Assembly: GCA_964370855.1 (NCBI GenBank)
Contig: CAYJMF010000140.1
Location: 1-10,669, forward strand
From: JAKLKS01 sp964370855
Lineage (GTDB): Bacteria > Planctomycetota > JAJSAM01 > JAKLKS01
Direction of reading: 5' to 3'
Length of the DNA stretch: 10,669 nucleotides
Below, piece after piece: positions 1 through 6,531 of this stretch. Positions within the stretch are counted from its first letter, which is position 1. Each line of letters starts with the position of its first letter. The notes under the pieces were generated by a model. It was not told where the DNA came from and made no database searches. It saw nothing but the letters and a program-made list of their open reading frames with translations. Made by a program: the position numbers and the translations under genes.

Positions 1-165
1 AAGCAGAGCCGAGCCGCCTGCCTCGATCGCCGGCCGGCCGACCGCCGGACAACAGAAAATGCCCTCGCTCTTGTCCTGCACCAGAACAGCGCGAAACGGC
101 GCCGGGACCGAAACCCGGCCCTTGGCGTCCAGTCGCAGAACGAATTGCGAGACGAACCGGTCCAT
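1..165 (-). CDS. mraZ: MraZ N-terminus (partial, alphaproteobacterial type)
   Basis: The first 55 codons of a protein read on the minus strand from ATG at 165 and run off the left edge. It begins MDRFVSQFVLRLDAKGRVSV, which I recognise as the first SpoVT-AbrB half of MraZ: the DAKGRVSVP segment (residues 13-21) carries the family's D-x-x-G-R signature, followed by PFRAVL. MraZ is a DNA-binding repressor and the first gene of the dcw (division and cell wall) cluster, normally followed by rsmH, ftsL and ftsI; those would lie off the window. The wording, including the later A-I-E-A-G-G-S-A-L-L stretch, resembles Rhizobiales proteins (family knowledge, from memory). A TGGG array of the MraZ-operator type lies upstream and supports the call. 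Codon choice is more mixed (CAA, GTT, TGT, ATT, CTT) than in the rest of the window, which suggests a different source genome. The start is preceded only by a G-rich stretch, a weak ribosome site. Confidence 0.87.
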   Translation of the reverse strand, partial: MDRFVSQFVLRLDAKGRVSVPAPFRAVLVQDKSEGIFCCPAVGRPAIEAGGSALL

Positions 166-196
166 ATGCCCCCGGTGACAGCCTGCCGAGCCGGTT

Positions 197-240
197 TGGG
201 TTCAAATGGGCTATCATGGGATGATATGGGCGTCAATGGA
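197..240 (-). promoter_or_regulatory. MraZ-box-type operator: five TGGG units at 10-bp spacing
   Basis: On the plus strand TGGG occurs at 197, 207, 217 and 227, and a degenerate TGGA at 237, exactly 10 bp apart. MraZ is known to bind direct TGGG-type repeats with 5-bp spacers, a 10-bp period, upstream of its own gene. The array lies 32-75 bp upstream of the mraZ start. The TGGG words are on the strand opposite to mraZ. Autoregulation of mraZ is inferred. Confidence 0.72.
208..236 (-). promoter_or_regulatory. Possible mraZ promoter inside the operator array
   Basis: On the minus strand TTGACG (236-231) is a good -35 hexamer. The -10 at 17 bp spacing (TAGCCC, 213-208) is weak, with GATAGC at 15 bp an alternative. 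The position, interleaved with the TGGG units, fits repression by MraZ. Moderate to low confidence because of the poor -10. Confidence 0.35.
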
Positions 241-282
241 ACCGTGGGGCCGGGTCGGCCCGGCGGGGCGGCCGCTGCCGCC

Positions 283-298
283 ATTAAGCGCGCTTAAT
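283..298. repeat. 16-bp perfect palindrome ATTAAGCGCGCTTAAT
   Basis: A perfect dyad in an AT-richer stretch of the alphaproteobacterial-looking segment, upstream of the mraZ operator. It could be a binding site for an unidentified dimeric regulator. No function can be assigned. Confidence 0.55.
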
Positions 299-320
299 TT
301 TAAGAAAGCGTTGACCAACG

Positions 321-357
321 CCCCCCCCCCCCCCCCAACGGGGGGGGGGTTTATTTT
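321..357. other. C16-AAC-G10 homopolymer block, probable chimeric join or terminator-like hairpin
   Basis: Sixteen C (321-336), AAC, ten G (340-349), then TTTATTTT (350-357). It lies exactly where alphaproteobacterial-looking sequence gives way to the much more GC-rich main sequence. A low-complexity run is a classic place for a false assembly overlap. It could instead be a real intrinsic terminator of the main genome (C10/G10 stem, AAC loop, T-rich tail) onto whose C arm the foreign segment was joined. The sequence does not decide between these. Confidence 0.65.
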
Positions 358-380
358 GGGCGGTCCCTCCCCCCTCCCCG

Positions 381-413
381 GGGCGGATGATTTCCCCCCG
401 TGTCATCCGTCCC
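381..413. other. Stem-loop in the leader of the Bax inhibitor-1 gene
   Basis: CGGATGA (384-390) and TCATCCG (403-409) are perfect 7-bp arms around a 12-nt loop. GGG/CCC could extend the stem past a one-base bulge. A TAAAAT hexamer (415-420) just downstream could be a -10 element, but I see no convincing -35. The rest of 350-466 holds only the ribosome site of the next gene. Confidence 0.45.
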
Positions 414-466
414 ATAAAATCGCCCTTCCGGCTTCACGTCCCGTCGATCCAGGAGGACTCCCCCCG

Positions 467-1225
467 ATGTACGGCACCGCCTCGACCCGCGCCCGCGAGG
501 GCGCCATGGAGGCCATGGCCCGCGGCATCCCCGCGGAGCTGACGACCTTCGTGAAGAAGACCTACGGCATGCTCGCCTTCAGCCTCTTCCTCGGGGCGGC
601 GGCCTGCTGGGGCATGATGAAGCTCTTCCCGCTGCGCGTCATCGAGACCGCGAAGGGGCCCGTCATCGCTCCTTCCTTCCCGATGTGGGGGATCTGGCTC
701 CTGTGGGGCGGGGCCCTCGCCTTCACCATCATGGGCAACAGGGTCCGGAGCGGGGCCCGCAGCGGGGAGGCCTCCCCCTTCGGTCTCGTCGCCCTCGTCG
801 GCCTCGTGGTCTGCACCGGGGCGATGCTCGGCCCCACCATCGGCCTGTACGTCGGGCGCGGCATGGCGAACGTCGTCATCGCCGCGGCAGTGACCACGGC
901 GGTCACCTTCACCGGGCTCACGGCGGTGGTCTTCCTGACTGGGAAGAACTTCGGGTTCCTGGGGAAGTTCCTCTTCATCGCCTTCTGGGGGTTCTTCGCC
1001 GCCTGGATGGTCGGCATGTTCATCGGAGGTGCGGACTTCCACTGGTGGATGTCCGGCATCGGCGCCGTCCTCTTCTGCGGGTTCATCCTCTTCGACACCT
1101 CCCGGGTGGTCCACGAGTACGGCCCCAACAATCTCGTGATCCCCGCCGTCATCTCGCTCTTCATCGACATCTACAACCTGTTCCTCATGCTGCTCATCCT
1201 CTTCGGCGGCCGCCGCAACGACTAG
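467..1225 (+). CDS. Bax inhibitor-1 / YetJ-YccA family membrane protein
   Basis: A 252-residue integral membrane protein of the BI-1 (TMBIM) family. About seven hydrophobic segments run from residue 34 to the C-terminus, for example 34-52, 73-90, 105-128 and 131-157, ending in VISLFIDIYNLFLMLLILFG. The C-terminal family signature is clear: FDTSR with Asp210, and the last helix with Asp234. The two aspartates are 24 residues apart, as are the pH-sensing pair Asp171/Asp195 of B. subtilis YetJ, so a pH-sensitive calcium leak is plausible from family knowledge. Bacterial roles are otherwise poorly defined; YccA proteins interact with the FtsH protease. The ATG at 467 is chosen because AGGAGG (451-456) lies 10 nt upstream; the ATG at 505 would lose the N-terminus. 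The frame stays open upstream to 206, but that stretch crosses the homopolymer join and is not credible coding sequence. Confidence 0.9.
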   Translation: MYGTASTRAREGAMEAMARGIPAELTTFVKKTYGMLAFSLFLGAAACWGMMKLFPLRVIETAKGPVIAPSFPMWGIWLLWGGALAFTIMGNRVRSGARSGEASPFGLVALVGLVVCTGAMLGPTIGLYVGRGMANVVIAAAVTTAVTFTGLTAVVFLTGKNFGFLGKFLFIAFWGFFAAWMVGMFIGGADFHWWMSGIGAVLFCGFILFDTSRVVHEYGPNNLVIPAVISLFIDIYNLFLMLLILFGGRRND

Positions 1226-1231
1226 AGCGAC

Positions 1232-1259
1232 GGGGGGGGCCATCCGCTGGGCCTCCCCC
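1232..1259 (+). terminator. GC-rich stem-loop after the BI-1 gene
   Basis: Starting 7 nt after the stop, a 10-bp stem (1232-1241 with 1250-1259, one G-U pair, GGCC at its top) closes an 8-nt loop. No U-tract follows, so it is either a non-canonical terminator or an mRNA 3' stabiliser. A second G/C-run stem-loop lies at about 1298-1324, just before the next ribosome site. Confidence 0.4.
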
Positions 1260-1364
1260 CCTCCTCCTCCCCCGGGGTCACCACCCGCCGTCGGACTCCC
1301 CGAGGGGGGCTCCCCCCCCGGGGGTATCCTCTTCCTCCCGAACCCGCCCATCCAGGAGGCTCCG

Positions 1365-2462
1365 ATGACCGCCCGCGCCGCCGCCCTCGTCCTCTCCCTC
1401 GCCGCCGCGCTCCCGCTCTCCGCCTGCGCCTCCTGCGGGCCCCCCGCCGGCGTCCCCGTCGAGGGGGCGGCCTTCGCGGGGAGCGGCCCCTGCCTCGTGC
1501 TCGACGTCCCCGGGGAGCGCCGCCTCCGCAACGTCCGCCAGGTCACCTTCGAGGGGGAGAACGCCGAGGCCTACTGGTCCAACGGCCAGGACCGCATCGT
1601 CTTCCAGCACCGCGGCGAGGGGATCCCCGCGGACCGCATCTACACCATGACGGCGGACGGGAGGGACCTCCGCCTCGTCTCCACGGGCACGGGGAAGACG
1701 ACCTGCGCCTACTTCCTCCCCGGGGACCGCGAGGTGATGTTCGCCTCCACCCACGGCGCCTCCGCCGAGCCCCCGCCCGCCGCCGACATGAGCCGGGGAT
1801 ACGTCTGGGCGATCCACGACACCTACGACCTCTGGAAGGCGGGCCCCGGGGGCTTCCTCCGCCTCACCGACGCGCCGGGCTACGACGCCGAGGCCGTGGT
1901 CTCGCCCGACGGGACGAGGATCGTCTTCACCTCCATGCGCTCCGGGGACCTCGACCTCTGGATCATGAACGTGGACGGATCGGGGCTCCGCCAGGTGACG
2001 CGGGAGATCGGCTACGACGGCGGCGCCTTCTTCACTCCCGACTCGAAGCGCCTCGTGTACCGGGCCTTCCACCCGAAGGACCCCGCGGAAAGGGCCGCCT
2101 ACCTGGCGCTCCTGAAGGAGGGGTTCATCCGCCCCATGGCCCTCCAGATCATGACCTGCGACCTCGACGGCGGGAACGCCGTGAAGGTGACGGACAACGG
2201 GTCCGCCAACTTCGGTCCCTACATGCACCCCGACGGGAAGCGGATCATCTTCTCCAGCAACCAGGCCGATCCGAAGGGCCGCGAGTTCGAGATCTGGATG
2301 GTGAACGTCGACGGTTCTGGCCTCGAGAGGATCACCTTCTCGCCGGAGTTCGACGGGTTCCCCATGTTCAGCGAGGACGGGAAGCGGCTGATCTTCTGCA
2401 GCAACCGCTACGGCGCGAAGCGCGGGGACACCAACGTCTTCGTCGCCGACTGGGTGGAGTAG
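1365..2462 (+). CDS. TolB-like beta-propeller (PD40) lipoprotein
   Basis: A 365-residue exported lipoprotein. A signal peptide (residues 1-20) ends in the lipobox LSAC, with the lipidated Cys21. The mature part carries PD40/TolB-type propeller repeats, each with a (S/H/T)-P-D-G-x-R-(I/L)-(V/I)-F core: around residues 72-82 (WSNGQDRIVFQ), 180-190 (SPDGTRIVFTS), 224-234 (TPDSKRLVYRA), 288-298 (HPDGKRIIFSS) and 336-346 (SEDGKRLIFCS). The repeats alternate with D-L-W-I-M-N-V-D-G-S-G-L-type strands. TolB itself is a soluble periplasmic protein with an extra N-terminal domain that is absent here, so this is a relative and not TolB. It probably sits on a periplasm-facing or outer-surface membrane and binds a partner protein or scavenged ligand; the ligand cannot be inferred. 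The start is firm: AGGAGG (1354-1359) lies 5 nt before ATG. The 139-nt gap from the BI-1 gene makes a shared operon possible but unproven. Confidence 0.85.
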   Translation: MTARAAALVLSLAAALPLSACASCGPPAGVPVEGAAFAGSGPCLVLDVPGERRLRNVRQVTFEGENAEAYWSNGQDRIVFQHRGEGIPADRIYTMTADGRDLRLVSTGTGKTTCAYFLPGDREVMFASTHGASAEPPPAADMSRGYVWAIHDTYDLWKAGPGGFLRLTDAPGYDAEAVVSPDGTRIVFTSMRSGDLDLWIMNVDGSGLRQVTREIGYDGGAFFTPDSKRLVYRAFHPKDPAERAAYLALLKEGFIRPMALQIMTCDLDGGNAVKVTDNGSANFGPYMHPDGKRIIFSSNQADPKGREFEIWMVNVDGSGLERITFSPEFDGFPMFSEDGKRLIFCSNRYGAKRGDTNVFVADWVE

Positions 2463-2476
2463 CCCCCGCCCTCCCC

Positions 2477-2647
2477 GCTAAGGGCTCGTGTCGAAACAGA
2501 TGCGGTGAACCGAGGCCGAGCGAGGATGGCACAGGGCAAGGCGCGAGGAGGAGCCATGTCCTCCAGACATGGCGACGACGAGCAACGCGGCCATGGGCCA
2601 CCGCAGCCGGCCGAATACCCGCAGTTGTTTCGACACGAGCCCTAAGC
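2477..2647. repeat. Palindromic element of about 170 bp with terminal inverted repeats (REP/MITE-like)
   Basis: AGGGCTCGTGTCGAAACA at 2481-2498 is repeated as its exact reverse complement at 2626-2643. Allowing one mismatch, the arms extend to 2477-2498 and 2626-2647. A second perfect hairpin, GCCATGTC (2553-2560) with GACATGGC (2566-2573), sits at the exact centre, so the whole unit is one large symmetric palindrome. Both ends abut a TA dinucleotide (2479-2480, 2643-2644), as expected for a Tc1/mariner- or IS630-type target duplication. It lies between two convergent genes, and its right end overlaps the stop codon of the minus-strand gene. It may be a non-autonomous mobile element, a dispersed intergenic palindrome, or a bidirectional terminator. 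No transposase is encoded in it. Confidence 0.75.
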
Positions 2648-3802
2648 CAGCGCCCGGCCGAGGTCCGCGATCAGGTCGTCCACGTGCTCCACGCCGACGC
2701 TCAGCCGGATGAGCCCGTCGAGGATGCCGAGCTTCTCCCGGTTCTCCTTCGGCACCGAGGCGTGGGTCATGATCGCCGGGTGCTCGATGAGGGACTCGAC
2801 GCCCCCCAGGGACTCGGCCAGCGCGAAGACCCGGAACCTCCCGAGGATGGCGCGGACCTCCTCGAGGGGGGCGTCCACCACGCAGGTGATCATCCCGCCG
2901 AAGGCGCTCATCTGCGCCTTCGCCAGGGCGTGCTGCGGATGGCTCTCGAGGCCGGGGTAGATGACCTTCGACACCCGGGGGTGCTTCTCCAGCCAGCGCG
3001 CCACGGCCATGGCGTTCGAGCAGTGCCTCTCCATGCGGAGGTGGAGCGTCTTCGTGCCCCGCAGCGTCAGGAAGCAGTCCCAGGGGCCGGGCACCGCGCC
3101 CACCGCGTTCTGCACGAAGGCGAGGCGCCTGTACCAGTCCGCATCCCGCGTGACGACCGCCCCTCCCACCACGTCGGAGTGGCCGCCGAGGTACTTCGTC
3201 GTCGAGTGGACCACGAGGTCCGCCCCGAGGTCCAGGGGGCGCTGCAGGCAGGGGGTCGCGAAGGTGTTGTCCACGGCCACGGCCAGGCCGTGCTTCCGCC
3301 CGAGGGCGGCGAGCCCCGCCACGTCGAGCACCATGAGCATGGGGTTGGAGGGGGTCTCCAGCCAGAGCATCCGCGTCTTCGGCCCGATGGCCGCCTCCAC
3401 GGCGGCGTGGTCCCGGAAGTCGAGGAACTTGAAGTCGAGCCCCCCCCTCGAGAACACCTTGTCGAAGACGCGGAAGGTGCCGCCGTAGACGTCCGCGGCC
3501 ACCAGCACCTGGTCCCCCGCGGAGAGGCAGTGCATCACCGCCGAGGTGGCCGCGCAGCCGGAGCCGAAGCAGAGCCCGTAGCGGGCCCCCTCCAGGGCGG
3601 CGAGGTTCGCCTCGAGGGCGTCCCGCGTCGGGTTGCGCGTGCGGGAGTACTCGAAGCCCTTGTGGTCGCCCGGCTTCGCCTGCACATAGGTGGAGGTCTG
3701 GAAGACCGGGGTCATGATGGCCCCCGTGGAGGGATCCGCCTCCTGCCCCGCGTGGATCGCCAGCGTCCCGATGCGCCCGTCGGCGCCCCTGTACTCCGCC
3801 AT
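2642..3802 (-). CDS. Cystathionine gamma-lyase/gamma-synthase (Cys/Met metabolism PLP enzyme)
   Basis: A 386-residue fold-type I PLP enzyme, a normal length for the family. Visible motifs: YSRTRNPTR (52-60), SG-x-AA near the cofactor phosphate (81-85), DVYGGT with the ring-stacking Tyr106, AVDNTF with Asp178, the Schiff-base Lys203 in STTKYLGGHSD, SLGG at 331-334, and IRLSVG with carboxylate-binding Arg366. ESLIEHP (337-343) resembles the gamma-type enzymes more than cystathionine beta-lyases. Gamma-lyase splits cystathionine to cysteine, 2-oxobutanoate and ammonia; gamma-synthase makes cystathionine from an activated homoserine and cysteine. Sequence alone rarely separates them. The adjacent cystathionine beta-synthase, 6 nt upstream (3803-3808), favours the lyase and reverse transsulfuration, as in the mccA-mccB pairs of Firmicutes. 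AAGGGA, about 9 nt before ATG and inside the upstream gene's end, is a weak ribosome site, suggesting translational coupling. Its TAG stop falls at the border of the palindromic element. Confidence 0.9.
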   Translation of the reverse strand: MAEYRGADGRIGTLAIHAGQEADPSTGAIMTPVFQTSTYVQAKPGDHKGFEYSRTRNPTRDALEANLAALEGARYGLCFGSGCAATSAVMHCLSAGDQVLVAADVYGGTFRVFDKVFSRGGLDFKFLDFRDHAAVEAAIGPKTRMLWLETPSNPMLMVLDVAGLAALGRKHGLAVAVDNTFATPCLQRPLDLGADLVVHSTTKYLGGHSDVVGGAVVTRDADWYRRLAFVQNAVGAVPGPWDCFLTLRGTKTLHLRMERHCSNAMAVARWLEKHPRVSKVIYPGLESHPQHALAKAQMSAFGGMITCVVDAPLEEVRAILGRFRVFALAESLGGVESLIEHPAIMTHASVPKENREKLGILDGLIRLSVGVEHVDDLIADLGRALA

Positions 3803-3808
3803 GGTTCG

Positions 3809-5194
3809 CTATCCCTTCGCGCGCTGCGCGCGCTGACCCTGCGCCATGTAGTCGATGAGGTCGAACTTCGTCACGATGCCCGTCAGCGTCCCCCCGTCCA
3901 TCACCACGGCCACGTCGTCGGCGTCGAAGATGGCGTGGAGCGCCTCGAGCTCCGTGTCCACGGAGATCACGCCCTCGATGGGCTTGATGAGGGTGTCGAG
4001 GGGGTCCTCGATCTTGCGGCGGCCGTAGACCACCGCCTCCAGCAGGTCCACCTCGTGGATCATGCCGAGGACCTTCCCCGTCGCGTCGAGGGCCGGCATC
4101 TGGGAGACGGCGAACTCCTTCATGCGGCTCACGACGGACTGGATGGTCTCGCCGGGGCGGCAGGTGTAGAGGGCCTTCGGCTTGCGGGAGAGGAGGTCGG
4201 GGAGGGATCCCTTGATGGAGGCCGGGGCGAGGAAGCCGGCGTCCTTCATCCACTCGTCGGAGTAGCACTTCGTGATGTACCGGGAGCCGGAGTCCGGGGC
4301 GATGACGACGACCCGCTTCCCCTTCCCGAGCTCCGCGGCCACGCGCAGCGCCACCACCACGGCGGCCCCCGAGGAGCCCCCGGCGAACAGCCCCTCCTCG
4401 CGGGCGAGGCGCCGGGTCATGAGCAGGCTCTCCCGGTCGTCCACCTGCTCGATGCGGTCGAGCACCTTGAAGTCCAGCGCGCCGCAGAGCATGTCCTCGC
4501 CGATGCCCTCGACCTTGTACACGTGGGGCGTCGGCATGGTCCCGTGCTTGAACCAGTCGTGGTAGACGGAGCCGAAGGGGTCCGCGCCCACGTTGAGGAT
4601 GGCGGGCTTGCGCTCCTTGAAGTACTTCCCGGCGCCGCTCATGGTGCCGCCGGTGCCGAGGCCCGCCACGAAGGCGTCGAACTCCCCTCCCGTGTCCTCC
4701 CAGATCTCCCTCCCCGTCGAGTGGTAGTGGGCGTCGATGTTGAGGGGGTTGTGGTACTGGTTCAGGTAGTAGGAGCCGGGGTTGTTGCGGTGGATGCGCT
4801 TGGCGGTCTCGTAGTAGGACTCGGGGCTGTCGGCGGGCACGTTGGTCGGGGTCACGACGACCTCGGCCCCCATGCCCTTCAGCATGTTGATCTTCTCGCT
4901 GCTCATCTTGTCCGGGAGGGTGAGGATGCAGCGCACCCCCCAGACGGAGCAGATCATGGCCACGGCGAAGCCCGTGTTGCCCGAGGTGTTCTCCACCACG
5001 AGGCCCCCGGCCAGCTCCCCGTTCTCCCGCGCCTTCCCGAGGATGTACTTCACCATGCGGTCCTTGATGGAGCCGCCGGGGTTGAGGAACTCCGCCTTCA
5101 GCCACACCTCGGCCCCGCCCACGGGCGCGACCTTGTTGAGGCGGATGAGGGGCGTGTCGCCGATGCAGTCGAGGACGTCCTTCTTCCCGTTCAC
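3809..5194 (-). CDS. cbs: Cystathionine beta-synthase with C-terminal CBS-domain pair
   Basis: A 461-residue cytoplasmic PLP enzyme (fold type II) that condenses homocysteine with serine, or with an activated serine, to cystathionine. It can also release H2S from cysteine. The catalytic part spans about residues 5-325: GDTPLIRLN (12-20), Schiff-base Lys44 in GGSIKDR, TSGNTG (70-75), the phosphate loop GTGGT (180-184), and PDSGSRY (300-306) near the cofactor ring. About 335-395 and 400-455 form tandem CBS domains (Bateman module), the site of adenosyl-ligand control in some relatives. There is no N-terminal haem-binding extension like the human enzyme's. The GTG at 5194 is chosen because GGAGG (minus strand, 5205-5201) lies 6 nt upstream and the homology begins right after it. 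The frame is open upstream towards the N gap, but those residues are arginine-rich and unlike the family. The gamma-lyase follows after 6 nt, making a reverse-transsulfuration pair. Confidence 0.93.
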   Translation of the reverse strand: MNGKKDVLDCIGDTPLIRLNKVAPVGGAEVWLKAEFLNPGGSIKDRMVKYILGKARENGELAGGLVVENTSGNTGFAVAMICSVWGVRCILTLPDKMSSEKINMLKGMGAEVVVTPTNVPADSPESYYETAKRIHRNNPGSYYLNQYHNPLNIDAHYHSTGREIWEDTGGEFDAFVAGLGTGGTMSGAGKYFKERKPAILNVGADPFGSVYHDWFKHGTMPTPHVYKVEGIGEDMLCGALDFKVLDRIEQVDDRESLLMTRRLAREEGLFAGGSSGAAVVVALRVAAELGKGKRVVVIAPDSGSRYITKCYSDEWMKDAGFLAPASIKGSLPDLLSRKPKALYTCRPGETIQSVVSRMKEFAVSQMPALDATGKVLGMIHEVDLLEAVVYGRRKIEDPLDTLIKPIEGVISVDTELEALHAIFDADDVAVVMDGGTLTGIVTKFDLIDYMAQGQRAQRAKG

Positions 5195-5200
5195 GTTGTG

Positions 5201-5205
5201 CCTCC
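5201..5205 (-). promoter_or_regulatory. Ribosome binding site fixing the GTG start of cbs
   Basis: GGAGG on the minus strand, 6 nt before GTG at 5194. It favours this start over any in-frame extension towards the gap. Confidence 0.7.
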
Positions 5206-5249
5206 GCCTGGACCCGCGCCGCCGCGCATCCTCGGGAGAGGCGGGGACG

Positions 5250-5349
5250 NNNNNNNNNNNNNNNNNNNNNNNNNNNNNNNNNNNNNNNNNNNNNNNNNNN
5301 NNNNNNNNNNNNNNNNNNNNNNNNNNNNNNNNNNNNNNNNNNNNNNNNN
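5250..5349. other. Assembly gap of 100 N
   Basis: One hundred N, a conventional placeholder length, so the true size is unknown. The 10 bases before it and the 10 after it are identical (GGCGGGGACG), an exact suffix-prefix match of the two contig ends. The gap hides the permease C-terminus and the permease-cbs junction. Confidence 0.95.
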
Positions 5350-6531
5350 GGCGGGGACGAGGCCGGCGAGGGCGCAGAGGAGGACGGCCGCCGCGAAGAC
5401 CAGCACTTCCTCCGGGGCGAAGGCGCCGGGCCGCACCCGGACGCCGCTCCACTCCGAGAGGGCCGTCGCGCCGGCCGCGACGATGCCGTGCCCGAGGAGG
5501 AGCCCGAGCCCCGCCCCGAAGGCCCCCACCGTGGCCGCCTCCCCCACCATGAGCCCCGCCAGGACCCGCCGCGGCGCGCCCAGGGCCCGCATCATGGCGA
5601 GGTCCCTCCGGCGCTCCCGCATCCCCGAGACCATGGAGACGAGGATCCCCAGCGCCGCCACGACGACCACGAGGGCGGAGACGGCCACGAGCAGCCGGTC
5701 GGCGTTGCCGACGAGGTCGAGCAGGTTCCGGACCTCCGCGAAGGGGCGGGCCGGCGTCAGGGCATCGCTCGCGCGGACCTCGAAGAAGAGGGAGCCCGCG
5801 AGGACGGGGTTGGTCGCCTTCACCAGCACCGAGGAGATCCGCCGCTCCGCCCCGCCTCCGCGGCCCGCCGTCGCGTCATGGCCCTCCATGGCGTAGGAGG
5901 CCTCCCAGTGGATGAGCACGACGCGATCCAGAGGCGTCCCCGTCGGGGCGAGGACCCCGGTCACCGTCCAGGGGGCCTCCTCGTGGACCTCGCCCTGCAC
6001 CTTCTCGTCGAGCCCGTGGGTCGCCGTGAAGGTGGAGCCCGGACGGAGGCCCTCGCGGGCCGCCACGGCGGCCCCCACCACGGCCTCGAAGCGGGGCCCC
6101 GCCGGGTCGAAGGCGGCGAAGGGCACACCCTCGACGCAGCGCACCGGCACGCCGCGGCGCGCCTCCGCGCGGAACAGGTCCACGGAGGTGCCGACGATGC
6201 GGAACCCGTGCAGGTTGTCCCCGAGCACCAGGGGCACCGCGAGGGCGACCCGCGGGTCGGCCCGCAGCCGGACGTACTCCGACTCGGGCAGCGTGTCCGG
6301 CGCCTCGCCGAGGTGGAAGAGGGAGTAGAGCACGATGCCGAGGGGGCTCCCCTTGGGGCCGACGACGAGGTCCCAGGTCCCCGCCGCCCCCTCGAAGTTC
6401 GCCCGCGCCTCGCGCCGCAGCGTGTCGATGCCGACGACGAGGCCGACGCCGAGGGCCACGGACAGGGCCGAGAGCACCGTGGCGAGCAGGCGATGGCGCA
6501 GCGACCGCAGGACGAACCGCTCCAGGGTCAC
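5350..6531 (-). CDS. FtsX/MacB-like ABC transporter permease (3' end lost in gap)
   Basis: 394 residues are visible before the N gap; only a short C-terminal tail should be missing. The architecture is that of the MacB/LolCE/FtsX class: one N-terminal membrane segment (about 14-36), a large extracytoplasmic domain (about 40-275), then three membrane segments (about 278-301, 324-356, 375-393). The RERRRDLAMMRALGAP loop (305-320) is the conserved coupling region of FtsX-type permeases. The segment DLVVGPKGSPLGIVLYSLFH (54-73) resembles a widespread but uncharacterised subgroup in which V-V-G-x-K-G-S-P-L is typical (recalled, not searched). Such transporters usually do mechanotransmission or lipoprotein/peptide export; the substrate is unknown. 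It starts with GTG at 6531, which overlaps the TGA of the ATPase gene (shared GTGA), so the two are translationally coupled. The gap leaves its relation to the following cbs unresolved. Confidence 0.85.

Noticed and set aside
206..466. N-terminal extension of the BI-1 protein
   Set aside because: It crosses the homopolymer join and mraZ operator. The real start at 467 has its own Shine-Dalgarno, and the family has no such extension.
2478..5105. Very long minus-strand open frame over the transsulfuration genes
   Set aside because: An Arg/Gly/Pro/His-rich out-of-frame shadow of the real cbs and gamma-lyase genes, produced by high GC and few stop codons.
5195..5452. Extended N-terminus of cystathionine beta-synthase through the gap
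   Set aside because: The residues are Arg/Pro-rich and interrupted by N. A good ribosome site and the start of homology support GTG at 5194.
2684..5896. Very long plus-strand open frame crossing the N gap
   Set aside because: It is antisense to three well-recognised enzymes or transport genes, has low-complexity composition and reads through N bases.
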